Shown: in pieces, positions 1 to 7,903 of the stretch
Numbering within the stretch: the first letter of the stretch is position 1
Layout: every line of letters starts with the position of its first letter
Assembly (NCBI RefSeq): GCF_000717595.1
Contig: NZ_JNZO01000025.1
Coordinates: forward strand, 62,001-126,000
Direction: 5' to 3'
DNA from: Streptomyces flavochromogenes
GTDB taxonomy: Bacteria > Actinomycetota > Actinomycetes > Streptomycetales > Streptomycetaceae
Length of the DNA: 64,000 nucleotides
The notes under the pieces: model-generated
Database searches by the model: none
What the model saw: only the letters and a program-made list of their open reading frames with translations
Told to the model about the DNA's origin: nothing
Translations under genes and position numbers: made by a program

Positions 1-1622
1 GCATGCGGGTCGTCGACACCTCCGCCGAGATCGACAAGGCCCTCCAGGAGACCTTCGCCGCCGCCCGCTGCGCCCGGATCGCGCACGGCACCGTCGGCAA
101 GCCGCCCGCCGACCTGACCGTCACCATCCCGCCGATCGCCACCGACGGCTCCCTCACGGTCGCCAAGCACGACCCCAAGGTGCAGGTGACCTACTACGAC
201 CCGGCGGGCCGCAAGGTGCCCGTCCGGGGCGAGTTCGACGGCTCCTCCTTCGAGGTCAGCGGACAGAACGGCCCCGTCGAGGCGCTGCGCGTGAAGAACC
301 CGCTGCCCGGTGCCTGGCGGGTGCACATCGAGGCGCCGGCCGGCCACCGCGACCGCGAGGTCGCCGTCCGGGCGATCTGGCAGGGCCGGCTGCGCTCCGC
401 CGTCGTCCTCGACCCGGCGTCCCCGCGCGCCGGCGAACAGGTCAAGGTCGAGGTGCAGATGCAGACCCGGCGGGGGGTCGTCATCACCGACCCGCGCCAG
501 CTGGCCGGCCTCTCGGTCGCGGCCGACCTGAGCGGCGAGGGCTTCGGCCCCGTCGGCTTCCGGCTCGCCGACGACGGCAAGGCTCCCGACGCCAAGGCCG
601 GCGACGTCCGGTTCACCGGCACGCTCACCGTCCCCGCCGGCGCCACCGGCGCCCTGGAACTCGTCACCCGCATGGAGGCGCCCGGGATCACCTCCGACCG
701 GCGTCCGCTGCACGCCGTCACCTCCAAGGGCGCGCCCAAGGTGACCGCCGCCCTCACCGTCGACGGTGACACCGTGCACCCCGGTGCCACCGTCCGCGGC
801 ACCCTCGACGTCACCAACAACGACTCCGCACCGCACACCCTGCGGCTGGGCCTCGCGGACCAGACCCCGGGGGCCGAACTCGCCGTCGCCCCGGCGACCG
901 TCACGGCCCCGCCGAACGGCAGCACCCGGATCCCCTTCACCGTCACCGTCGGCAGGAACACGCCGTTCGGCGTGCTCGGCGGCCAGGTCACCGTCGTGGA
1001 CACCGCGGACGGCGACCGGACCCTGCGCGGCGCGCTCCTGAACGTCCGGGTGGTGGAGCCGCCGACCTGGTGGGAACGCTGGTGGAAGGCCGTGGTCGGC
1101 GGGGCCGTCGCCGTCCTCCTCGTGGGCGCCTTCGTCGGCATCCGGCTCTACTTCCGGCGCCTTCGCCGCGACCTCACCGGCGTCACGCTCGAACTCTGCC
1201 AGGAAGGACGGTCGCTCGACTCGCTGACCGTCCGCCGCGGGCAGAGCCCCGGCGGCGCCTTCGCCTTCACCGTCGACGAACCGTACGGGGCGCCGGCCAC
1301 CCTCCGGCGCGTCCCCGGCGGCGGCTCCTCCGCCCACGTGCTGCGCCGCAACGGCGCGGGTGAGTTCCTGCTGCGTCCCCGCGGCGGCGCACAGGTTCCG
1401 GTGCGGACCGGCGAGCCGGCCGGGCTCGGCGACCACGAGCTGGTCGTACGGGGCGGCCGTCCGGCGCCGGCCGGAGGCCGGGGCACACCGTGGCTCCGTC
1501 GCCCTCGCCGTACCGGCGGCGGAGGCCGCAGCGCGGGTGGCACGGGCGCGGGTTCCGGCCGCCTCACCGGAACGGGCTCGGAGGGTTCCCCCGACGCCGG
1601 CGCATACGACGTCAACTTCTGA
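1..1622 (+). CDS. Membrane-anchored surface protein, probable C-terminal part of a vWA-domain protein (5' truncated)
   Basis: The reading frame is open at the left edge; an ATG at position 3 exists but has no room for a ribosome site, so the gene probably begins outside the window. The visible 539 residues hold two beta-rich Ig-like domains (about 115-235 and 240-350), the second like NEW3/alpha-galactosidase-associated modules. A Trp-rich juxtamembrane stretch (WWERWW) and one transmembrane helix follow at about 361-381, then a roughly 160-residue cytoplasmic part with a small beta-rich domain and an Arg/Gly-rich tail. This arrangement is common in actinobacterial vWA proteins, but the vWA domain itself is not in the window and is inferred. 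The tubulin-like gene starts 21 nt downstream, so the two are almost certainly co-transcribed. It may be the outward-facing sensor of the five-gene system. Confidence 0.6.
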   Translation, partial: MRVVDTSAEIDKALQETFAAARCARIAHGTVGKPPADLTVTIPPIATDGSLTVAKHDPKVQVTYYDPAGRKVPVRGEFDGSSFEVSGQNGPVEALRVKNPLPGAWRVHIEAPAGHRDREVAVRAIWQGRLRSAVVLDPASPRAGEQVKVEVQMQTRRGVVITDPRQLAGLSVAADLSGEGFGPVGFRLADDGKAPDAKAGDVRFTGTLTVPAGATGALELVTRMEAPGITSDRRPLHAVTSKGAPKVTAALTVDGDTVHPGATVRGTLDVTNNDSAPHTLRLGLADQTPGAELAVAPATVTAPPNGSTRIPFTVTVGRNTPFGVLGGQVTVVDTADGDRTLRGALLNVRVVEPPTWWERWWKAVVGGAVAVLLVGAFVGIRLYFRRLRRDLTGVTLELCQEGRSLDSLTVRRGQSPGGAFAFTVDEPYGAPATLRRVPGGGSSAHVLRRNGAGEFLLRPRGGAQVPVRTGEPAGLGDHELVVRGGRPAPAGGRGTPWLRRPRRTGGGGRSAGGTGAGSGRLTGTGSEGSPDAGAYDVNF

Positions 1623-1643
1623 ACGGGTCCCGAGGAGAACGAC

Positions 1644-4600
1644 ATGAAGATCTATCAGCCCATGCTCTTCGTCGGGCTCGGCGGCACCGGCGGACGCATC
1701 GGCAGCGAACTCGAACGCAGCCTGCGCCGGGAGCTGTGCGGCCCCGACGGCACCGACCTGGTCGACGGCGGCCGCCGCCTGCCCTTCCAGCTGCCCGACT
1801 GCCTCCAGTTCGTCTACGCCGACTTCAGCGAGGCCGAGCTGCTCGGCTACCCGCAGTTCAAGGCGAAGGGCGCCGAGGGCGCCGCCTTCGCCCGTACCTC
1901 CCGGATCGTCCGCGACCTGCTGCCCACCGACTTCGACTCCTCGCCCGAGGTGACGCGCATGCTGCGCGTCTCGGTCCCCGAGGAGACCCGGCTCTGGCTG
2001 CCGCCGAAGGCCCGTGAGCCGCGCGTCGCCCCGCTGAACAGCGGCGCCGGACAGCTGCCGACCGTCGGACGTTCCGCGCTCTTCGCGACCCTCCGCTCCG
2101 GGCTCGAACCCGTCCTGCGCCAGCTCCGCGAGGCGATCGGGTCCATCGGCCAGGCCGCGGGCGACCTGCGGCGGGTCGGCGGCGGCAAGATCCGGGGCTG
2201 CGACGTGTTCGTCGCCTTCTCCGTCGCCGGCGGCACCGGCGCCGGCATCTTCTACGACTTCATCCACCTCATCGGGCACGAGTTCCGCAACGCCCGGGTG
2301 CCCGGCGTGAAGATCTACCCGCTCGTCGTGATGCCCTCCGCCTTCCCGCCCGAGGCCGGCGGCGGACGCGAGGCCGAACTCAACTCCGCCCGCGCCCTCG
2401 TGGACCTCTCGCGACTCGTCGACGACCAGAACGTGCCCGACGCCGTCGACCAGGTCGGCGACCTGGAGGACCGCGGGCGGCTCAGCGTCACGTACCCCGG
2501 CGACGGCGTCGTGGCGCTGCGTCCCGCCACCATGCAGACCGCCTTCCTCTTCTCCAAGCCCTCCGTCATCAACAGCGAGGACCTGCGTCGCTCCATCGCC
2601 GCCATGGTGATGTCGCTGATCGGCACCGACCTGGGCCAGGACAACGGCTCCGCGACCCGCGCCGAGGAGGACTACCAGTCCTTCGCCGCCAGCTTCATCA
2701 ACAAGAGCGTGGAACGCTCCACCCCGGCCCGTACCGGAATCGGCTACCGGGGCATGTCCACCAGCCTCGCCGCCGCCCTCACCGTGCCCGTCGACGACCT
2801 CGCCGAGATCGTCGCCGCCCGGCTCCTCGCCCAGGCCGTACGCGGTATGACCGAGCGGGCCCGGCGCCCCGACCGGGAGGGACAGAACCACGTCAGGGAG
2901 CTGTTCAACCGCTCCGGCATCGGCCGCCTCTGGACCCGGGACGCACCGGACGTACCGCTGCCCGAGCAGCTCCCCCGGGGGAAGACGAGGATCACCCAGG
3001 AACTGCGCAACAGGCTCGGGGACATGGAGGAGTCCCTGCGCCGCCTCGACTCCGCTCTCGCCCGCGAGATCCCGCGCCTCACCGAGGACTTCAGGCCGAG
3101 CACGGGGGTCCGCGAACTCCTCGGATCCATGGACCCGTTCCAGATCAAGGTCATCCTGACCGGCCTGCCCGGCCACCCCGACCGGGTGGCGAGGGAAGGC
3201 TTCACCGGCATGATCGACAACCGGCGGAACGAACCCGAACGACCCCCGAACGTCCACACCGCCGCGCCCGGCATCCCCCCGATCAAGGGCCCCGTGGGCG
3301 GGGTCGTACCGGCCCGGTGGAGCGACCCCGACGTCCAGGACGCGCTCGCCGCCCAGCAGGCCTGGTACCAGTGGCGGGCCCGCACCCTCTGGCACCACGG
3401 CTGGCAGAACGGCGAGGCCCAGTGGCGGCCCTCCCTGAGCAAGGCCGGCTCCGAGATCGCCGAACTCGTCAAGGCGCTCCGCGCCCACGAGCAGGACGAG
3501 GGCAAGGCATTCGCCGACAGCCGTCGCGACCTCTATCGCGACGACCGTGCGGGCATCGCCTATCTGCTGCCCCCGCAGAACACCCTGCGCGCCTTCTACG
3601 ACGACGTCATCGACCGGCTGGCCCAGAGCGAGGGCCTGCCCGAGGGCGCCGACGCCGCGGGTCTGCTCGGCCGGATCGTCGGCCCCGAGGACTGGCGGCG
3701 GGCCCTCGACTCGGTCCGCCGGTCGTCCGGCGCGGCGGTGAAGGAGATCAAGCAGGTCGTCGAACGGCGGGTCAAGCGGCTCTTCGGCGAGGCCAACGAG
3801 GACGCCTTCGCACGCCCCCTGCTGCCCTCCATGGAACTGCTGCTCCGGGCCGCCGCGGGCGACGAGACCGCCGAGGCGAAGATCGACCCGCGCTGGCTCG
3901 ACCAGTTCCGCTCCCGTCTCGCCGGACTCATCCCGGTGGGATTCGTCCCGGACGGCAGCGGCCCCCTCAAGATCCTGATCGTGCATCCGGCGAGCGAGTC
4001 CGACGGCCGCGCCCGCGAGTACCTGGAGCAGGCACTCAACCTGCCCTCCCGGGTGACACCGGAGAGCCGGGCCGGCGACACCGACTCCATCACCGTCGTG
4101 TTCTTCCGCAGCGGTATGAACCTCACCGACATCTCCGAGGTCCGCAACGTCCTCAGCCTCTGGTCCGAGGCCCGGGACTCGGCCGGCGAGGACGACTTCC
4201 TGCACTGGCGCCAGCGGCTCGGCTACGAGGACGACTGGCTGGTCTCCACCGAACACGACCGGCAGCGCATCCTGCACCGGCTGCTCTGCGCCATGTGGAA
4301 CGGGCACATCGACACCGAGGGCCCGGCCGGCTCGCCCCACCGCGTCCGCATCCGCCTGCAGGACGGCGAGTCGGCGACGATGGCCCTGCGTCTTGAGGAC
4401 TTCGACGGTTCGCTCACCAGCTGGGCGGGGCTGCTGCGCGCGTACGAGCGGTGGGCGCTGCTCGACGAGGGGCAGATCATCGAGCAGTTCTGCGAACGCC
4501 TCATGCAGGCCCTGCCCAAGGGCCTCGCGCAGGTCCCGGCGCCGCCGTCACCGCTCTTCACCCACTTCGTGGAGCAGGTCGCGCCGCGCCAGCTCGCCCT

Positions 4601-5186
4601 GATCGACGAACTCGTCGCCGAATACGGGGAGTACGGCGAATCGGACATCGAATGGCTCGCCCCGCTGCGTCACTTCTGGGAGGTCACCTTCCCCGGCGCC
4701 CTCGACATGCGCTTCCCGAGGTCGGCCCGGGCGACCCGGTCGAGCCTGCGGCTGCTGTACGAACGGCACGCGCCACGGGCCGGCGCGGTGCCGGGCCAGG
4801 GCCACGCTCGGGGTCAGGGTCAGGGTCAGGGTCAGGGGCAGGGCCACGGTCAGGGCCAGGGCGGCGGTCCGCATGTGGTGCGGCGCCCCAGGTCGTACGA
4901 GAACGGCCACCGTCCCGGGTACGAGAGCGGTCCCCCGCCCGGGTACGAGAGCGGCCACCACCCCGCGTACGGGAACGGCGCCGTTCCCGATCCCCGTACC
5001 GCCTACGGGAACGGGGACGCCCCCGGCCCGGGTCCCGCGGCGCCGCCGCCGCGGCGGAACTCCGCCTTCGAGGGCGACTGGGAGACGGAACCCGAGCCCG
5101 ACTACGAACCCGACTACGGACCCGAGTTCGGTCCCGACTTCGACGACGAGCCCTACCGCCGCGACCGGGCCGGGGAGGCGGAGTGA
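1644..5186 (+). CDS. Tubulin-like domain protein
   Basis: 1180 residues. The N-terminus reads LFVGLGGTGGRIGSELE (about 8-24), a glycine-rich nucleotide loop, and FSVAGGTGAGIFYDF (about 192-206) resembles the tubulin/FtsZ signature GGGTG(S/T)G. Together these point to the bacterial Tubulin_2 family, whose members are expected to bind GTP. The middle is a large alpha-helical region of unknown fold. The last 130 residues are low complexity: a Gly-Gln repeat (about 1050-1075), then Y-E-(S/N)-G and Y-G-N-G repeats, then an acidic end, suggesting a flexible interaction tail. The start is set by GAGGAG seven nt before ATG 1644. The stop overlaps the next gene's GTG by 4 nt. Whether it polymerises or hydrolyses GTP cannot be read from sequence. 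Confidence 0.8.
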   Translation: MKIYQPMLFVGLGGTGGRIGSELERSLRRELCGPDGTDLVDGGRRLPFQLPDCLQFVYADFSEAELLGYPQFKAKGAEGAAFARTSRIVRDLLPTDFDSSPEVTRMLRVSVPEETRLWLPPKAREPRVAPLNSGAGQLPTVGRSALFATLRSGLEPVLRQLREAIGSIGQAAGDLRRVGGGKIRGCDVFVAFSVAGGTGAGIFYDFIHLIGHEFRNARVPGVKIYPLVVMPSAFPPEAGGGREAELNSARALVDLSRLVDDQNVPDAVDQVGDLEDRGRLSVTYPGDGVVALRPATMQTAFLFSKPSVINSEDLRRSIAAMVMSLIGTDLGQDNGSATRAEEDYQSFAASFINKSVERSTPARTGIGYRGMSTSLAAALTVPVDDLAEIVAARLLAQAVRGMTERARRPDREGQNHVRELFNRSGIGRLWTRDAPDVPLPEQLPRGKTRITQELRNRLGDMEESLRRLDSALAREIPRLTEDFRPSTGVRELLGSMDPFQIKVILTGLPGHPDRVAREGFTGMIDNRRNEPERPPNVHTAAPGIPPIKGPVGGVVPARWSDPDVQDALAAQQAWYQWRARTLWHHGWQNGEAQWRPSLSKAGSEIAELVKALRAHEQDEGKAFADSRRDLYRDDRAGIAYLLPPQNTLRAFYDDVIDRLAQSEGLPEGADAAGLLGRIVGPEDWRRALDSVRRSSGAAVKEIKQVVERRVKRLFGEANEDAFARPLLPSMELLLRAAAGDETAEAKIDPRWLDQFRSRLAGLIPVGFVPDGSGPLKILIVHPASESDGRAREYLEQALNLPSRVTPESRAGDTDSITVVFFRSGMNLTDISEVRNVLSLWSEARDSAGEDDFLHWRQRLGYEDDWLVSTEHDRQRILHRLLCAMWNGHIDTEGPAGSPHRVRIRLQDGESATMALRLEDFDGSLTSWAGLLRAYERWALLDEGQIIEQFCERLMQALPKGLAQVPAPPSPLFTHFVEQVAPRQLALIDELVAEYGEYGESDIEWLAPLRHFWEVTFPGALDMRFPRSARATRSSLRLLYERHAPRAGAVPGQGHARGQGQGQGQGQGHGQGQGGGPHVVRRPRSYENGHRPGYESGPPPGYESGHHPAYGNGAVPDPRTAYGNGDAPGPGPAAPPPRRNSAFEGDWETEPEPDYEPDYGPEFGPDFDDEPYRRDRAGEAE

Positions 5187-7903
5187 GCGCGCGCGTCCTC
5201 CCCGAACGGCCGCTGCCCGGCCACGCCGTCTGCCTCGACCTGCGGACGGCGGGGGCGTACGACCCCGACGCCGTCGTGCGCTCCGCCCTGGACGCCCCGC
5301 AGCCCGGCGGCGAGCGCCGCTTCCTCGTCCTCGACGAGGCAGACCGGCTCGTCTCGCACCAGCTGCTGTACGAGCGGCTCTCCTCCTACGGGCCCGCCCG
5401 CATCGTCTGCCTGGCCGTCGGGGTCCGGGGCGAGCGGACCGTGCGCCGCACCCTCACCCTCCGCCCGCCCGCCGCCGGTGTCCTGTGGGTGTTCGACACG
5501 ACGGAGGACGGCGTCCCGGCCGAGGCGGTGCTGCGTCCGCTCGTCGACGTCCTGTCCACTCCCGAGGTCTTCGACGCGGTGCTGCGGGCGCTCGGCGAGG
5601 TGGTGCACGGCGTCGCCGTGCCCGCCGTGCGCGTCCTGGAGCACGACCTCACCGACGAGGCTCGGGCGCGCGCCTGGCGGCAGGCGGTGGAGGGGCTCAC
5701 CGGCCCGGAGGTCCCGGCCGGCACCGCCTCGGCCGAGCAGGTGCCACCCGCGCTCGCGCTGCTGCTCGACGAGGGCATGCCGCGCTCGCTCGCCGACCAT
5801 CGATGGCTGCCCGCCCAGGGGCGGGCGGGGCTCCGGCTCGCCGGCTGCGACGAGGCCGTCCAGGACGCCGTCGACGGCTACCACCGGGTGCGGGGCGCGG
5901 CCGGACTCCTCACCGGGGCCGGCCGGACGGTCGATCTGCCGGGGGACATCGAGCGGGTGGCGGGGGAGCTGGAGCGGTTCCGGATCGCCGTCGCGGACGC
6001 GTTCGCCGCCGCGGGCGGCAGCCGACTCACCGTCGAGCACCGGGGAGTGCTGCGGGACCGGGGCATCGAACTGCCCGAGATGCCACGGGAGATCTCGCGG
6101 GCCGGAATCGTCCCCGCCCTCCGCGACCACACCTACGAACTGATCGGCAAGGGGCTGCCGTTGCGTTCCGTGGCGGCCCGGCTCGCCGCGCTCTCCGCGC
6201 GCACCGCGCCCGTCGGCAGCGCCTCCCGGCTCGCCCGGCTCGACGCGATCTGCGGGCCGGAGCGGCTGCGTCGGCTCGGCGGCCGGTATCCGTTCACGGC
6301 CGGCGGTTCGCGGCCGGTCGCCTTCGCCGTGACCGGCCTCCTGGCCCTCCTCGCGGGAGTCTGGCCGGTCCTCGGCTGGGTCCTCGGCCCGGCCGTCGGC
6401 GTGCTCGCCGCCGGGCTCGCCCATCTGATGCTGCGCCGCAGGCCGAACCGTTCACCGGACGGGCGGATCGACGGAGGCGGCGCCACGGGAGCGGCGCCCC
6501 GGCTCTTCGGCGGAGTGCTCGGCGGTCCCGTCGGGGCGGGCCTCGGCCAGTTCCTCGGCCTGCCGCTGTGGGCGGGGGCGGTGGCCCTCGCGGTGGCCCT
6601 CGCGGCGGTCGTCCTCCTCGCGCTGCGCGACTGGAGCCGGGCCGTGGACGCATGGTGGGCCAGGGCGGACCCGGAGGACGCCTGGCGGATCCTGCGTGAG
6701 GTCCAGAGCCTGGTGGTGACGACCGCCGTGCACGACTGGCTCTTCGCCGAGGTGCGGCACCACTGCTCGGCGGGCGCGGGCGCGGTGGCCCGACTGCTCC
6801 GCGGCCTCGCGGACACGGCCGACGCGCACGGCCGGGTGGCGTCCCACGCGAACGGGTACGCGTACGTGCCGTCGGCCGGCTCCGCCGGCTCTGCCGAGGG
6901 GGGATCCCGGAGGGACTCCGCCCGACCGCCGGAGCCGGACAGCGGTACCGCGGCGTGGAGTTGGGAGGACTGGGAGGGCGGCGCCGCGGACGACATCTGG
7001 TCGGACATGGACGAGGAACCGCCGTCGCCGGTACGGTCGCCCGCACCGAACGGGTCTCCGTACGCGTCCGACCCCTTCGGCCCCTCCGACGCGTTCGACG
7101 CCTCCGATCCGTTCGGCCCTCCCGGTCCGGCCGGCCCTTCCGATCCGTTCGGCCCTTCCGGTCCGGTCGACCCCTCAGGACCGTTCGGGCCTTCCGTTCC
7201 CTCCGACCGGGACTCCGCCCTCTCCGGCGGCGGCGGGGCGGGCTGGGCGGGACCGGGTGCCGGCCCCGGCCCCGAGCCCGTACCCGCGCCCGCGTGGCTC
7301 GAGCGGCGGTACGGCGACGGCGGCCCCCTGCTCGTCGACACGCTCGTCGGCGACCTGGTCGCCGGGACCCTGCTGATCCTCGACCGGTGCTGGGCCGGTA
7401 TCGAGCGTGACCCCGGAGCCGTGGTGCCCGCGGTCCACGAGGAGCGCATCGCGGAGCTCCTCGGCGAGACCCGGGTGCGTCTGGAGCGCGACGTCGCCGC
7501 CTCGCCGCCGCCCCGGTACGACGGCCTCCGTGACCAGGACGCGCTCTCCGGCCTCGCCGCCTTCACCGACCGTTCCGACCGGCCCGACGCCGCCCGGCTC
7601 ACCGGCGTCGCCCCGGACGCGGTGGCCCGGCTGATCCTGGCCGAGGACGACCCCGCCCGCACGGTCGCGCTCTGCGGCCCGGAGCACATGCGACTGCTCT
7701 CCCACGATCCGCTCGCCGCCCGGCAGGTCCGGTTCGTGCCGGAGGCGATGCGGCGCGGGGCCGCAGGGGACGACATCTGGCGGGGCATCGCCGAGGACGT
7801 CGTATGGACCGGTGCGGGACGCCACGCCGGAATCCTCCGTCTCGTACCACTGCGCGCGGACGTCGTGCACACCGTCCGCGCCGAGGAGGCGGGAGAACCG
7901 TGA
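5183..7903 (+). CDS. Multi-domain membrane protein of unknown function in the tubulin/GTPase operon
   Basis: 906 residues; I do not recognise the family. GTG 5183 overlaps the stop of the tubulin-like gene and follows GGGGAGGCGGA. Residues 1-370 look like a soluble cytoplasmic region. Two hydrophobic blocks follow (about 377-415 and 440-485), each long enough to cross the membrane twice. A soluble segment comes next, then a disordered stretch (about 590-690) with five S-D-P-F-G-P-type repeats and an acidic patch, and finally a conserved-looking C-terminal domain (about 700-906). The stop overlaps the following GTG by 4 nt. The membrane position and tight coupling suggest it anchors the tubulin-like protein or GTPase at the membrane; this is inference from context only. 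Confidence 0.7.
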   Translation: MSARVLPERPLPGHAVCLDLRTAGAYDPDAVVRSALDAPQPGGERRFLVLDEADRLVSHQLLYERLSSYGPARIVCLAVGVRGERTVRRTLTLRPPAAGVLWVFDTTEDGVPAEAVLRPLVDVLSTPEVFDAVLRALGEVVHGVAVPAVRVLEHDLTDEARARAWRQAVEGLTGPEVPAGTASAEQVPPALALLLDEGMPRSLADHRWLPAQGRAGLRLAGCDEAVQDAVDGYHRVRGAAGLLTGAGRTVDLPGDIERVAGELERFRIAVADAFAAAGGSRLTVEHRGVLRDRGIELPEMPREISRAGIVPALRDHTYELIGKGLPLRSVAARLAALSARTAPVGSASRLARLDAICGPERLRRLGGRYPFTAGGSRPVAFAVTGLLALLAGVWPVLGWVLGPAVGVLAAGLAHLMLRRRPNRSPDGRIDGGGATGAAPRLFGGVLGGPVGAGLGQFLGLPLWAGAVALAVALAAVVLLALRDWSRAVDAWWARADPEDAWRILREVQSLVVTTAVHDWLFAEVRHHCSAGAGAVARLLRGLADTADAHGRVASHANGYAYVPSAGSAGSAEGGSRRDSARPPEPDSGTAAWSWEDWEGGAADDIWSDMDEEPPSPVRSPAPNGSPYASDPFGPSDAFDASDPFGPPGPAGPSDPFGPSGPVDPSGPFGPSVPSDRDSALSGGGGAGWAGPGAGPGPEPVPAPAWLERRYGDGGPLLVDTLVGDLVAGTLLILDRCWAGIERDPGAVVPAVHEERIAELLGETRVRLERDVAASPPPRYDGLRDQDALSGLAAFTDRSDRPDAARLTGVAPDAVARLILAEDDPARTVALCGPEHMRLLSHDPLAARQVRFVPEAMRRGAAGDDIWRGIAEDVVWTGAGRHAGILRLVPLRADVVHTVRAEEAGEP

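Noticed and set aside
4795..4865. CRISPR-like repeat in the tubulin-like gene
   Set aside because: The GGTCAG repeats are 6-bp and code for a Gly-Gln stretch in frame; no spacer structure.
4451..5182. Upstream extension of the membrane-protein frame back to 4451
   Set aside because: It would lie wholly inside the tubulin-like gene in another frame with Arg-rich composition; GTG 5183 has a ribosome site and the usual 4-nt overlap.
7804..7899. Longer start for the pseudokinase-GTPase at 7804
   Set aside because: The extra 32 residues lie in the preceding gene and are Arg/Pro-rich; GTG 7900 overlaps the stop and has GAGGAGG upstream.
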